Below, in pieces: positions 11,988 to 25,263 of a stretch of DNA of 64,000 bases (its first letter is position 1; each line of letters begins with the position of its first letter). Below the pieces are notes generated by a model. The model ran no database searches. It was not told the DNA's origin and worked only from the letters and a program-made list of their open reading frames with translations. Origin of the DNA: Macrobrachium rosenbergii (lineage: Eukaryota > Arthropoda > Malacostraca > Decapoda > Palaemonidae); contig NC_089788.1 in assembly GCF_040412425.1 (NCBI RefSeq), positions 71,170,220 to 71,234,219 on the forward strand, written 5' to 3'. The translations under genes were made by a program, and so were the position numbers.

Positions 11988-12370
11988 ATGCGCCGAAGTT
12001 TCCTCGGTTCAATCGAGTTTTTTTGTAAAGCCGTTACAGCGTATAATCAAGGCCACCGACAATAGATCTGTCTTTCGGTGGTCTCGGCATGAGCCGCGGC
12101 CCGTGAAACTTTAACCACGACTCAGTGGTGACCTATCCTATATCGTTGCCAGAAGCACGATTATGGCTAACGTTGACCTTGATTAAAATAAAAACTACTG
12201 AGGCTAGAGTGTTGCATTTTGCTATGTTTGATGATTGGAAGGTGGATGATCAACATACCAATTTGCAGCCCTCTAGCATCAGTAGTTTTTAAGATCTGAG
12301 GGCGGACAGAATAAAGTGCGGACGGACGGACAAAGCCGGCGCAATAGTTTTCTTTTACGGAAAACTAAAA
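11988..12370 (-). mobile_element. HX foldback element, copy B, full length
   Basis: Read on the minus strand, the left end is at 12370 (TTTTAGTTTTCCGTAAAAG, a hairpin with GAAAACTA), followed by TGTCCGTCCGCAC. The central palindrome is at 12192-12290. Then come the CACGACTCAGTGGTGACC counterpart region and a 3' hairpin at 11988-12012. Complete apart from point changes and without coding capacity. Confidence 0.9.
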
Positions 12371-12728
12371 GTTCCAAGGCTCAGTGAGTTCCAACCATCG
12401 CAGCCAGTCTGAGAAGAGAGAAGCACGCCAGGTACTTTAGTAATTTAGTTAAAAAGGTTTTAATGTTTCCTGCAAAACCGTATCAGCTATATATCATTAG
12501 CATGACAGACGGGTGACTGACTGGGATACTGGATGTCAGATGGAGAACTTAACACCCTGGGAGCCATTGCCAAAAATTCGTAATTCACGACCTGTGAATT
12601 ACGGAAACGTATTGACGTAAGAGGAGGAGACAAAGAACGAAGAATTATCGCTCGGTAACGAAAACAAGAGAAGATCGACAACAAAGGAAGGAGTTAAGGG
12701 AAACACAGATCGGAAAAACTTAATGACG
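12371..12728. other. Unassigned stretch
   Basis: Unique-looking sequence between HX copy B and a GAA tract. The minus-strand frames here lack recognisable features. Confidence 0.5.
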
Positions 12729-12771
12729 ACTGAAGAAGAAGAAGAAGAAGAAGAAGAAGAAGAAGAAGAAG
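12729..12771. repeat. (GAA)n microsatellite
   Basis: About 14 GAA units. It accounts for the poly-Ser and poly-Phe runs in minus-strand frames. Confidence 0.97.
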
Positions 12772-13046
12772 CCACACTGATTGTCGGTGTCGGGAACAAA
12801 GGGGCAGCTGTGATTTTCCCCTTCTGCAGGTAAGTAACTGCGAAGGCGTTGCGTGGGAAAAGGAAGGTGAGAGAGATGCAACGCCGCCGGAGGAGCAATA
12901 ATGGATGTCCGTATGAAAGGGCCGGATGCAGACGCCGAAGTAGAGACAGAGCTTGAATTTTGTACGAGAGGAAATGGACCAGGCGTTAGGATCCTTCTCC
13001 TTCCTGCTGCGGGAAGCTCCAAAGGCTCCGCGATGGAGGTTTTCCT

Positions 13047-13208
13047 TAGCGTCGCTCGCTCATACTTAGGGTCCCGTATAGACCTTGTATGATACGGCTT
13101 GTTAAATATTAAGACGGAAGTGAAATAAAGTACAAAAGCCAGTGGTATATCATTTAGTACTGCGGCAGTAATAGCTATCGGAAGACGGTGACAGTATTAT
13201 GAAATAGA
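13047..13208 (+). repeat. Direct repeat, first copy
   Basis: This segment matches 13374-13520 in direct orientation. Shared blocks include GTCGCTCGCTCA, GATACGGCTTGTTAA-type, GCCAGTGGTATATCATTTA and AATAGCTATCGG. The two copies are separated by about 165 bp of other sequence. Confidence 0.85.
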
Positions 13209-13373
13209 TAATCTTCGAAAAAGCTATATGAATCATTACAGAGACCAATAACTTACGAGGGCAGTTGTCGACATAAAACCAGTTCCCTCCCCATTCATTA
13301 AGTGATTTTTTATGTTAATTTTGAACCAGTGGAATAATTAATGTCATAAGGAAAAATAGAGCACTGAAGCTTC

Positions 13374-13520
13374 GAGTCGCTCGCTCACACTGAGGGCGCT
13401 GTATGGTACGGCTTGTCAAGTATTAAGATGGAGGGAAATAAAGCACAAAAGCCAGTGGTATATCATTTACTGATATGACAATAATAGCTATCGGTAGAAG
13501 ATGACAATAATATGAAAATA
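13374..13520 (+). repeat. Direct repeat, second copy
   Basis: Second copy of the segment at 13047-13208, with small indels, for example ACTGATATGACAATAATAGC against ACTGCGGCAGTAATAGC. Unknown family or local duplication. Confidence 0.85.
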
Positions 13521-13560
13521 TTATTGGGGAAAGCAGCGTTAACACTGGTTGTTTCATAGA

Positions 13561-13608
<48 letters not shown>

Positions 13609-13760
13609 AAATATGAACCCTACTCGTATGGAACAAGCCCACCAAAGGGACCATTGACTTGAAATTGAAGCTTCCAGAGAATATGGTGCTCATTAGGACG
13701 TAAGAGAAGGTGAACAGGAATGCAGAAAGAAGAGATCTCACTTATTAAAAATAAAAAAAA
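13561..13760 (-). mobile_element. TAA-tailed retroposon fragment (family T), copy 1
   Basis: A (TTA)n tract at 13561-13607 is followed by about 140 bp containing GGAACAAGCCCACC, CCATTGACTTGAAATT and AAGCTTCCAGAGAATATGG. On the minus strand the body precedes a (TAA)n tail, as in retroposons. Related copies are at 31713-32165 and 61827-62118. The head is absent here, which fits 5' truncation. Asn-rich frames are from the tail. Confidence 0.82.
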
Positions 13761-14183
13761 ATCATTAAACAGAATGGTAAAATATGGACTTAAAAACCGA
13801 AATTGCACGAATCTCGATGAAAACTCTACATTTTGCTTTTTCATTTTCCCAAAATCAACATTAAAACTCTCTAATTCCCTACCGTACAAAAAGTAAGCCC
13901 GCTTGGGGAGGGGAGGGGGAGGGAGAGAGAGAGAGGAACGTCCGTATATAGGTATTTTTTCGATGACGGTAAATTGGTCCTTTTCTAAAGCAGGTACATA
14001 ATGCGATTACAGCGTGGAGCTGAAATAACGTCAAAAATGGAGATTGGTTCCCGATGCAGATTTCATCCCGGACTGTAACGCGCCGTATCTACCCGTAATA
14101 TACGAGGTGTTTACAGATCAGTTTTGAAATGGGAAAGGATTTGTTTTCGGGGGTGGATCGTCAAATGTTGTTCTTAAGCGTTG
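13761..14183. other. Unassigned stretch
   Basis: No element or gene recognised. A short purine run (GGGAGGGGGAGGGAGAGAGA) lies near 13910-13935. Confidence 0.5.
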
Positions 14184-14403
14184 GGTTTTTCGTTCCTTTT
14201 TCCGTACCTCCGTTCGTATTCCCTTTCTTCTGTTCTAACTTCCACCATCTCCTGACAGTTTATTCATGGTGCAGCTGCGAGGTTTTCCCTGCCGTTACAC
14301 CTTTCCAACCTTTTTACTGTCAGTTTCCATTTCAGCGCTGAATGACCTCGTTGGTCCCAGCGCTTGACCTTTGGCCTAAATCCTGTATTCTGTTTTGTTC
14401 TAA
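14184..14403 (+). repeat. R1 repeat, copy 2, left part missing
   Basis: Starts at TTTTTCGTTCCTTTTTCCGT and runs to the conserved CATTTCAGCGCTGAATGACC and GACCTTTGGCCTAAATCC end. The GTGCCGTCAG end is missing. Confidence 0.82.
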
Positions 14404-15642
<1,239 letters not shown>

Positions 15643-15688
<46 letters not shown>

Positions 15689-15709
15689 ACACACACACAC
15701 ACACACACG
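15643..15709. repeat. (CA)n microsatellite
   Basis: CA tract of about 66 bp with a single interruption (CACTCACAC). Confidence 0.97.
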
Positions 15710-16077
15710 ATCAGCGCTTGACTCCCTTCTCCAGTCAGGTAGGAACTGGGGGAGTCAGACATTGGCTGATGTTACCTACTGTATAGACAAACTTAGGATA
15801 TAGAAGGTTATTTCCATGCCGAAGAAATTGCCATCCCTGGAAGATAGTGAACTTTAAGTCTGTGCCTCTCTCAGCATTGAGGCACGATTAGCAATTAATT
15901 GCTGTTTAATAGATGATGAAATTAAGCCCTTTTTCTCTTCTGTTTGAGATGCTAGTGGCCGCTCCCTTTCTTGAGGTGAATCTTTGTGAATCTGATTAAA
16001 AAAATTGCTCAGCGATAACTGTCGCCCCAGTTACGGAGGGTGGCAGGGGGGTTTGGGGGCGGGGAGGGGGGGAGGCT
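15710..16077. other. Unassigned stretch
   Basis: Nothing recognisable except a G-rich run near 16035-16075 just before an R1 copy. Confidence 0.5.
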
Positions 16078-16356
16078 TGGGTTAGTACCGCCAGTGCATT
16101 ACTTAAGGTTCTTTGCAGCCTGCCTTCGGCCCCTAGCTGCAACCCTTTCCGTTCCTTTTACAGTACCTCCGCTCATATTCTCTTTCTTCCAACTTACTTT
16201 CCGCCCTCTCCTTACAATTGATTCATAGTGCAGCTGCTTTGAGGTTTTCCTCCTGTTACACCTTTCAAACCTTTTACTGTCAATTTCCGTTTCAGCACTG
16301 AATGGCCTCATAGGTCACAGTGCTTGGCCTTTGGCCTAAATTCTGTACTCAATTCA
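16078..16356 (+). repeat. R1 repeat, copy 3
   Basis: Starts GTTAGTACCGCCAGTGCA. It lacks the ~25 bp CACCTCATGCGGTGCACTG segment but is otherwise complete to TTGGCCTTTGGCCTAAATTC. The minus strand has a 70-codon frame also open in copies 9 and 10. Confidence 0.88.
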
Positions 16357-16550
16357 ATTCAATTCGATAACTTTCGATGTTAATCTGAGGCAATTTAGTT
16401 CAATTCATTTTCTAGATATCAGTGGGAGCAAGTTTTCCTTTTATAATTCCTTAATTTCTTCATATCCATATATACAGTAGTTGATTTTTGGTCTCAAATT
16501 CAAATAGAGAGAAGTTGATCAAAGTAAGGTTTAAATAAACAAGTAAAAAA

Positions 16551-16926
16551 GGCGCCGAAGTTTTTTCGGCGCAATCGAGTTTTCTGTACATCGTATACTC
16601 AAGGCCACCGAAAATTGACCTGTCTTTCGTTGGTCTCGGTATAATGCTGTTTGAGCCGCGTCCCATGAAATTTCAACCACGGTTGTGGCCTGGCCTATAT
16701 CGTTGCTACATGCGCGACTATGGCTAACTTTAACCTTAAATAAAATCAAAACTACTGAGGGTAGAGGGCTGCAATTTGGTATGTTTGATGATTGGAGGGT
16801 GGATGATCGACGCACCAATTTGCAGCCCTCTAGCCTTAGTAGATTTTAAGGTGTGAGGGCGGACAGAAAAAGTGCGGACGGACAGACAAAGCCGGCAGAA
16901 TAGTTTTCTTTGCAGAAAGCTAAAAG
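16551..16926 (-). mobile_element. HX foldback element, copy C, full length
   Basis: The 3' hairpin is at 16551-16575, the central palindrome around 16750-16850, and the left end at 16926 (TTTTAGCTTTCTGCAAAG on the minus strand). The inverted motif pair AGTTTTCTGTA, one at the end and the other just inside the hairpin, is visible with one or two changes. Confidence 0.9.
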
Positions 16927-17067
16927 TATGGAATGACCTTGATATTTAAAAAAAAAAAGAAAAAGAAAATTCAAGATAAAATTGTCAAGAATTTGAAAAA
17001 AAATTCCCTTTTCGCAAATTCCACTGTCAAACTATTTCGACAATCTATGGGGGTATTCTTGCTTTGG

Positions 17068-17109
<42 letters not shown>
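17068..17109. repeat. (GA)n microsatellite
   Basis: About 41 bp GA tract. Sequence on both sides down to 17340 shows no other feature. Confidence 0.97.
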
Positions 17110-17112
<3 letters not shown>

Positions 17113-17339
17113 AGTTAGTTTGGGCGCAGCTGTTTTGTAAGTGATGGTAAACTGGTCCCTTTTAATTCCGATACGTGATGCGATTACCTCATTCGGTAGG
17201 ATCAGCGCCTAGGAAATACGGATTGGGTTTGTGATTCAGATTAGTATATACGAGCTCCCTCCCCCGTCCCGCCCACCTGGCTTATGTCATATGCGGTATT
17301 TAGCTGGGGACTGAAAGACCCACGTTGGACAAGGGAGAT

Positions 17340-17360
17340 GATTTCCGCCTCTCTCTCTCT

Positions 17361-17420
<60 letters not shown>

Positions 17421-17439
17421 CCACAAAGCACGGTTTAAG

Positions 17440-17507
<68 letters not shown>

Positions 17508-17535
17508 CTCCCCAGAGCACAGCTTAGGTTATTCC

Positions 17536-17590
<55 letters not shown>

Positions 17591-17628
17591 CCACAAAGCA
17601 CAGTTTTAAGCTCTCTCTCTCTCTCTCT

Positions 17629-17674
<46 letters not shown>

Positions 17675-17698
17675 CAGGGCACGGTTTAAGTTTTCTCA

Positions 17699-17729
<31 letters not shown>

Positions 17730-17751
17730 TCCCCCACAAAGCACGGTTTAA

Positions 17752-17804
<53 letters not shown>
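17340..17804. repeat. (CT)n array with conserved ~20 bp linkers
   Basis: Six or seven CT tracts of 25-60 bp alternate with linkers of the form CCCACAAAGCACGGTTTAAG or CCACAGGGCACGGTTTAAG, at about 17417, 17510, 17588, 17672 and 17731. This is a true compound tandem array, not isolated microsatellites. The same linker occurs at 2299-2340. The 155-codon frame is a by-product of the array. Confidence 0.93.
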
Positions 17805-17805
<1 letters not shown>

Positions 17806-18530
17806 CTTCATCTGTTGCACTGAAGGTTTTCTCTCCGATAAGCGCTTTTGTGCTATCTTTCGTCATTTTGAAATTTAATGTAATAATAACACACCCTTCG
17901 ATAACTTATGCTCGTAACTTGATATCAGACTACTTTCCCGAACAGTGGAAATTATAGCCATCCTTTCTTTCAGTGTCCATAAACAATTCTCTTAGCATTC
18001 AGCCGTGTAGATTATCTAGATGAAAGCGATCTGGTTGTGCAGGACATGGCATAAATAATTAATGTTTTCTTATTTACCCTCCCACCAAATTGTTAAAGTT
18101 GCCTATTCAAATTGTTAAAGCTTTTATATATTACAATTTTTAAGCTTCTGCATCCTCTACATTCTGAATATTTTCCGTAGTTATTCTGCTCTTTATGTTC
18201 ACATCGATCATTTTTACCTTGACAAACATTGTTTCTAAGCATACAATTTTTTTTATGTTTTTTCCAAGTATCATTTGTCTCTCAAAGATATTAAGTTCAT
18301 CACAGAGTGAAAAAGTAACTTAGAGATGGGTGAAACGTAGGATTTGCTTTATTTTATGCACAGAAAAGTAATGATAGTCAGTTCTACAACAGAGAAATGA
18401 ATCCACATACGTGATACTTCAGCTGATAGCAGGAAAAGAATTCTTGGTAAAGACAGTATTGTCGTTGGAAAAAGATACGAGGTTAATGCCAAGAAAATCG
18501 TATAATGCTTGCCAAACTGGTGATCTGCCT
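17805..18530. other. Unassigned stretch
   Basis: AT-rich, no recognised repeat or gene. It leads into the 29 bp minisatellite. Confidence 0.5.
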
Positions 18531-19505
18531 TTATCTGATAAATGGCTTTGCGTTTGCAGCAAGATAGTAAATGGCTTTGTGTTTACACCTAGGTAACAAA
18601 TGGCTTTGTGTTTGCAGCAATATGGTAAATGTCTTTGTGTTTACAGGAAGGTGATAAATGGCTTTGTGTCTGCAGCAAGATGATAAATGGCCTCGTGTCT
18701 GCAGCAAGATGATGAATGGCTTTGTGTTTGCAGCAAGGTGATACGTGGCTTTGTGTTTGCAGCTAGACGTTAAACGGCTTTGTGTCTGCAGCTGAATGAT
18801 AAATAGGTTTATGTTGGCAGCAAGATGTTAAATGGCTTTTTGCAGCAAGATGATCAGTGGCTTTGTGTTTGCAGCAAGATGATCAGTGGCTTTGTGTTTG
18901 CAGCTGAATGTTAAATGGCTTTGTGTTTGCAGCTGAATGATAAATGGCTCTGTGTTTGCAGCTGAATGATAAATGGCTCTGTTTTTGCAGCTGAATGATA
19001 AATGGCTCTGTTTTTGCAGCTGAATGATAAATGGCTTTGTGTTTGTAGCAAGATGATAAATGGCTTTGTGTCTGCAGCAAGATGATAAATGGCTTTGTGT
19101 CTGCAGCAAGATGATAAATGGCTTTGTGTCTGCAGCAAGATGATAAATGGCCTTGTGTTTGCAGCTAGATGATAAGTGGCTTTGTGTCTGCAGCAAGGTG
19201 ATAGCTTTGTGTCTGCAGCAAGATGATAAATGGCTTTGTGTATGCAGCAAGATGATAAATGGCTTTCTGTCTGCAGCAAGATGATAAATGGTTTTGTGTA
19301 TGCAGCAGGATGATAAATGGCTTTGTGTTTGCAGCAAGATGATCAATGGTTTTGTGTTTACAGCTGAATGATAAATGGCTTTATGTTTGCAGCAAGATGA
19401 TAAATGGCTTTTTGCAGCAAGATGATCAATGGCTTTGTGTCTGCAGCAAGATGATAAGTGACTTTGTGTCTACAGCAAGATGATAAACAGCCTTGTGTTT
19501 GCAGC
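18531..19505. repeat. 29 bp minisatellite, ~33 units
   Basis: Units contain GATAAATGGCTTTGTGT and TGCAGCAAGAT; some carry TGCAGCTGAAT or shortened forms. Because 29 is not a multiple of three and the minus strand of the unit has no stop in any frame, a 172-codon minus-strand frame (18828-19346) runs through it, cycling HKAIYHLAA, TKPFIILLQ and QSHLSSCC peptides. I do not regard it as a gene. Confidence 0.95.
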
Positions 19506-20173
19506 ACGACTTGGTCAGTAAAATAGTAAAATACGATAATATTCTTTGGGATTCACTTCGAGAGAAGTCTGTAACCTCTCCAAAAGGAAGCAGAGAAGCG
19601 AGTTTCTTTAACCCTCACCAACCTTTCAGATGAAAGATCTTTGATCCAAGTCACCTTTGATCTGTGATGGCCACTATTATGTGGCGGCAGATATATAATG
19701 GTGATGTCAAGCTTTCTCCACGTTCAAGATGCCGTGGGAATATTATTAAATTGTACTATTATAAACGTTTCTGGGATGCTTAGATCATGAAGTTATGAGA
19801 TCTTGTCGATGTTCAGACCTAGTCGTTTTAAGGCGAAATGTACGGATAATTCACCAGTTACCTATTTCACAACGATTAATTTTGTTCTTAAACGATTTTT
19901 CGTAAATCCTTCGTATCATTCAAGTTTTTGAAATTCACTAGGAAAATTTACTTAAAGGGTTAATTGGTGAAATGTAGCCTGGAGCTGCAGACTTCATTCG
20001 TTATTGCATAGTTCTGAGCAGAGATTCCTCCTTGTTCAACATACATCTGGTTCTGTTGAAGACAGTGTCTACCCTTTTGTGCGTCGCTGTTTCTCCTTTT
20101 CCTTGGAATCTGGGAAGCCTTCAAGCACCCAATTCTTCTTTCATATCAAAACTGTGGTTTAAATAAAGATTCC
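19506..20173. other. Unassigned stretch
   Basis: No repeat, terminal structure or supportable coding frame seen. Confidence 0.5.
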
Positions 20174-20470
20174 ATTACGGGGTTAGTGCCGTCAGTGCAT
20201 CTAACGCGGTGCACTGTAGGCATTACTTAAGGTTCTTTGCAGCGTGCCTTCTGTCCCTAGCTGCAACCCCTTTCGTTCCTTTTACTGTACCTCCGTTCAT
20301 ATTCTCTTTCTTCCTTCTGACATTCCCCTCTCTAACAATTGTTTCTTAGTGCAAATGCGAGATTTTCCTCCCGGTACACATTTCAAACTTTTTACTGTCA
20401 ATTTCCGTTTCGGTGCTGAATGACCTCATAGGTGCCAGCGTTTGGCCTTTGGCCAAAATTCTATATTTAG
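20174..20470 (+). repeat. R1 repeat, copy 4
   Basis: Runs from TACGGGGTTAGTGCCGTCAG to GCGTTTGGCCTTTGGCCAAA. Full length with scattered substitutions. Confidence 0.9.
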
Positions 20471-21203
20471 TTCAATTAATTAAAGATGGAATTGTCGAGT
20501 CTACATTCAAATGTGCATATTTGAGAATAGCTTAGTATTTATGTCCTTGATTTGTAGGAAAACTGTATTCATTTTCCGCTGAAGCGTAAACACTGAATTC
20601 ACTAACTTAAAAATCAAAGTGCGGTCAAGATTGAAAGCACGCATCTTTAAATGTCACAGTGTTGTAAAGATGTGTAGGCATATATAAAATCACGTATAAT
20701 TAGTGTTTAAGCCTAACATAGGCCTATTCATCGCCAGACTATGAGTAGGTGTGTGTAAAAGACTGAATATCGACTTCAGGTGTCAGAAGTCATATTCTGA
20801 ATACTTTTTCAACTCAGGACTGGAATAACTCCCGCCCCAGGGAGAATGTTGCTCTCATTTCCTACATTTGAATAAAAGAAAAGCCTATTGCCTCATCGGC
20901 GACCTGATTTACATTAAAGTAAATCACAGTTTAATATAGTGCGAGTGCTTCTTTATCTCGAGGCAATGCTTTGTTCATTTATCAGTACATTTTTCATATT
21001 ATTACCTAAATGTACGCCGGTACGAAGTACTCGTAACATTCCAGATTTCTCGTTTCGTGTAGAAAAAATATGAATTTGGGAGTTAGATCTGTTTAATTAT
21101 ATATCACTTTCACCTCTAAAGTTTTGTACTCCTTGGGAAGATGCCTGTTTTTTAAATTAAGAATTAGGAATAGAATTTTTTTCTATTTTTTGGAATAATT
21201 CTT
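20471..21203. other. Unassigned AT-rich stretch
   Basis: No recognised element or supportable gene. Confidence 0.5.
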
Positions 21204-21330
21204 AATATATATATATATATGTACGTACAAACAATATATATATACAGTATATATATATACATATATATAAATATATATATACACATACATAAATATAATT
21301 ATGCATGATATATACACACGCACATAAACT
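21204..21330. repeat. Degenerate (TA)n cluster
   Basis: Interrupted TA, TACA and ATAC runs over about 120 bp. Confidence 0.85.
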
Positions 21331-21838
21331 TCAATAGCATCAGCTTAATCTTCTCGTCTCTCCAAATCCAAAGCCTCTTATCGCTAGTTATCTCTGTGTA
21401 TCCCCCCCCCACCCGCCTTTCACACGCGCGTTTATATTTCCGCGCGAGCAGTGATTTTATAAACGTAGGTCTTTTATTTATTTTTTTTTTTGACCGAGAT
21501 CTTTCCCTGCTCCCAGGCAACTTAATTTTCTCTGGTGTCAAAAGAAAGAGAAGCGGTGAAATGAATTTTCTTTTTCCATTGACATCGACTGAAAGGAAAG
21601 GTGCGTTTTTCTTTTTTTTTTTTTTTTATTTTTCTAAAGAGCGAAAACATTTGATCTTCCGTTGCCGTTGAATATTTTCTCGAGTGTTTATGGAACAAAC
21701 TTTTTCAGTTGCATTGCCGTCTCTTTGCTTGATTGTAATTCTTTTTGCTATAGAACTAGATTATTAGAAATGAACCAGTTTTTTTTTTTTTTGGAATGGT
21801 GGTCTCGATGACACATGTAAGCAGACGAAAGCATACAT
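21331..21838. other. T-rich stretch with homopolymers
   Basis: Contains poly-T runs near 21478, 21610 and 21780. Frames on both strands are low-complexity and unsupported. Confidence 0.55.
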
Positions 21839-21965
<127 letters not shown>

Positions 21966-22059
21966 CAAGTATCTGTGCAGTCGACCTCGAAATAAAGAAA
22001 TGGTGTGAAAATGAAAACAAAAGATATTTAAATCCTGCTTTAAATTTTCGTTTTTCAAA

Positions 22060-22253
22060 GTATATATATACATTATATTTATGTATGTATGTATATATAT
22101 ATACACATACATATATATATACAGTATATAAATATACTATATTATATATATATATATATATACATACACATGTATATATACTGTACTGTATTTAAAACTG
22201 TGATAAGGGAGGCTGGAGATGAGTGGAAGATACAGCGTTTGAGGCGACGATGA

Positions 22254-22332
<79 letters not shown>

Positions 22333-22345
22333 TACACATACATAT
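22060..22345. repeat. (TA)n cluster
   Basis: Degenerate TA/TATG from 22060 to 22180, about 70 bp of unique sequence, then a pure TA tract at 22255-22327. Confidence 0.95.
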
Positions 22346-22659
22346 AATGTGTCTGTGTGATTACCTGATGGTAATTTCTTCATATAACCTAGAACGCTTC
22401 GCTAATGTATATTGAAAACAAAATTATCAATTATCCCATAGGAACCTCTTGCAGAAATTGGGATCTCATGATTCAACGAATATTCGCTACTTATGTTCTT
22501 TCCTCATCTTGAGTTTCGTGTTTCTGAAAATCCAGGGTTTACAAAGACTGGGTTAACAGCGCATTATATTTTAGGGCAGAAAAAGTAAGATTTATAATTC
22601 CAAATTTCTTATGTTGTATAAATGAAGGGATTTGATGATTTCCAGTCTTAGGCTGAAAA

Positions 22660-23345
22660 CATCAAAATACAGTTTAGATATAATGAACTGAATTTAAGAA
22701 AAGATACATTAGCAAAATAAATCTTATAAATAGGTCCGTCCTCCAGTGTAGAACCCTACATGAAAATATACAATAAAAACAGAATGAATTAAATGAAAGA
22801 AAAGAGACGTTAGCAAAATAAAGCTTATAACTGGGTCCGTCTTCCAGCGTAGAACCCTACATCAAAATGTACAATTAAAACACAATGAGTTAAATAGAAG
22901 AAAAGAGATATTAGCAAAATAAATCTTATAACTGGGTCCGTCCTCCAGCGTAGAACCCTACCTCAAAATGTGCAGTGAAAACAGAATGAATTAAATAAAA
23001 GGAAGAGACATTAGCAAAATAAATCTTATAACTGGGTCCGTCCTCCAGAGTATAGAACCCTACATCAAAATGTACAATGAAAACAGAATGAATTAAATAA
23101 AAGGAAACGACATTAGCAAAATAAATCTTATAACTGGGTCTGTCCTCCAGCGTAAAACCCTACGTCAAAATACAATGAAAACAGAATGAATTAGATAAAA
23201 GAAAGAGACATTAGCAAAATAGAGCTTATAACCGGTCCTTCCTCCAGCGTAGAGCCCTACATCAAAATGTACAATGAAAACAGAATGAATTAAATAAAAG
23301 TAAGAGACTTAGCAAAATAAATCTTATAACTGGGTCTGTCCTCCA
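22660..23345. repeat. ~100 bp tandem array, seven units
   Basis: TTAGCAAAATAAATCTTATA or a variant recurs at about 22710, 22811, 22912, 23012, 23113, 23212 and 23310, a period of 98-102 bp. Each unit includes GGGTCCGTCCTCCAGCGTAG, AACCCTACATCAAAATG and AAAACAGAATGAATTAA. No coding frame. Confidence 0.95.
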
Positions 23346-23514
23346 GCGCAGAGAGAGAGCCCTCAGGAGTCTGAGTGGCAGCGCTGTCCCCCGAATCCAG
23401 CAATCGGGATTCTGATTAAAGTCAGCCGAAAACCGATTACTGAAGTTGCGAAAAGAAAAATAAAGCGGGGAGAAAACTTTCGATCGCTCATATATAAGCG
23501 TCTCCTTTAATGTG

Positions 23515-23516
<2 letters not shown>

Positions 23517-23546
<30 letters not shown>
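23517..23546. repeat. (GT)n microsatellite
   Basis: Short GT tract followed by a G-rich segment (23570-23620). Confidence 0.95.
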
Positions 23547-23547
<1 letters not shown>

Positions 23548-23753
23548 CTCTTTCATGAGGAGGACTCTTTGGGATGGGGAGGGTGGAGGGGGAGGTGGGA
23601 TGGGGTGGGGGTGTCAGCCCTCATTGGCATCATAAAACCCCCTAATTTCTAAGTTTGGTTAAAATGCAAAAAGATGTTGACGGCGAAACCCCTTTTGAGA
23701 GATGGGGTAATTTCCAAAGACGGAATCTAATTATGTGGAAGATATTCCCCGGC

Positions 23754-23758
<5 letters not shown>

Positions 23759-23810
<52 letters not shown>
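23759..23810. repeat. (CT)n microsatellite
   Basis: Pure CT tract of about 50 bp. The adjacent 300 bp on the right are T-rich with nothing else recognised. Confidence 0.97.
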
Positions 23811-23812
<2 letters not shown>

Positions 23813-24112
23813 GTTCGAAGCGCGCTCGCGTGTGTGTGTAAGTATGCCTGTCAACTAATTGCATTCCTCTTGAGATAATATCTGCAGACGCAGTAGGTTC
23901 CTCTTGTTTTTTTTTGTATTTGTTTTTGTTTTATTGTTTTTTGTTTCTGATGCTTGAAGGAAGTGTGATTTGAATACCTTTACTAATTCTTTTTTTTTTT
24001 CCGTTTATTATAGTGAGTAGACTGTACATTACATGTATATGTATACATGCATATGTTTGCGACGTAATATTTTAGCTGCATCGCCCACTTTTAAACCGAT
24101 ACAGACTTCGCA

Positions 24113-24406
24113 AAGGGTTAGTGCCGTCAGTGCACCTCATGCGGTGCACTGCAGGCATTACTTAAGGTTCTTTGCGGCATCCCTTCGGCCCTTAGCTGCA
24201 AACCCTTTCATCCCTTTTACTGTACCTCCATTCATATTCTCTTTCTTCCATCTTGCTCCCCACCCGCTCTTAACAATTGTTTCATAGTCCTCCTGTTACA
24301 CCTTTCAAAAAACCTTTCTACTCTCAATTTCCGTTTTAGCGCTGAATGACCTCATAGATCCCAGTTCTTGGCCTTTGGCCTAAATTCTACATTCTGTTCT
24401 ATTCTT
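24113..24406 (+). repeat. R1 repeat, copy 5
   Basis: Runs from GGGTTAGTGCCGTCAGTGCA to CTTGGCCTTTGGCCTAAATT. It lacks about 15 bp around the GTGCAACTGCGAGG segment. Confidence 0.9.
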
Positions 24407-24496
24407 AACTGATACAGAGGAACTATAACGTAACTTTATTTTTCAACCCTTTAAACCATTTTTTTTAAACGAGTTGCGACAATACAAACAAGTACC

Positions 24497-24838
24497 GCGT
24501 ATAATGCTGAATGAAACTCTCAGCCACGGCCAAAGGAACTCCCAGCCGCGGCCCATGAAACTTTCAGCCACGACCTGGTGGTGGCCTGTGTTATCAGTAC
24601 CTATAGCGTTGTCAGACGCACGATCATGTCTAACTTGAACCTTAAATAAAATAAAAAACTACTGAGGCTAAGAGGGCTGCAATTTGTTTTGTTTGATGAT
24701 TGAAGGGTGGATGATCAACAAGCCAATTTGCAGCCCTCTAGCCTCAGTAGTTTCTAAGATCTGAGGGCGGACAGAAAAGAGTGTGGACCGACAGACAAAT
24801 AGCCATCTCAATAGTTTTCTTTTACAGGCAGCTAAAAA
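24497..24838 (-). mobile_element. HX foldback element, copy D, 3' end rearranged
   Basis: The left end (24838 on the minus strand) and the central palindrome (about 24655-24755) are intact. The distal part carries a short internal duplication: AACTCTCAGCCACGGCC and AACTTTCAGCCACGACC lie side by side. The 3' hairpin is absent. Confidence 0.87.
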
Positions 24839-25263
24839 CTGCTATTTTATTATCAACGAGTTGGTGCGTTGATAAGAATCGCCTGTTGATTTAAAATTTT
24901 TTTTTTTTTTTTCAAGGAAGTTTCAACATCCTTCCACACGATTATATGACTCCGAACACCAGATATAAAGATGAGGCCGTTATATATTTAATTATAGATA
25001 AGGCCTGGGAAAATGAATCTGTCTACACAAAAGTACTCTTGCTCTGAAAACATATCTGATTTATTACTTACTCTCTCAGTAACAGGAAAAAGAGTAGTAA
25101 AGGGAAGCGTGCGAAGGCTTCATCACGCGGCATAAATGTTATCAGTTAGTTGATGATAAATTATCAATTTAGAAAAATTTGGATATTGGGTTTTCCGATG
25201 CACGTCAGGGTATGTACTAACTTTGGCGTCTGCGGTATAATGGATTTTATTTAATGTTGAACT
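24839..25263. other. Unassigned stretch between two HX copies
   Basis: About 425 bp without other features, lying between HX copies D (minus) and E (plus), whose left ends face each other. Confidence 0.55.

Noticed and set aside
12901..13092. Short acidic plus-strand frame as a gene
   Set aside because: 63 codons with no family resemblance; its end overlaps a direct repeat copy found again 330 bp away.
17284..17751. 155-codon Ser/Leu frame
   Set aside because: It is encoded by (CT)n tracts and their linkers. All Tyr-Ile, Ser-Leu, Arg-Glu, Asn and Leu runs in the window are of this kind.
18828..19346. 172-codon minus-strand frame with a repeat peptide
   Set aside because: It is explained by a 29 bp unit that lacks stops on that strand in all frames; overlapping frames of similar length exist.
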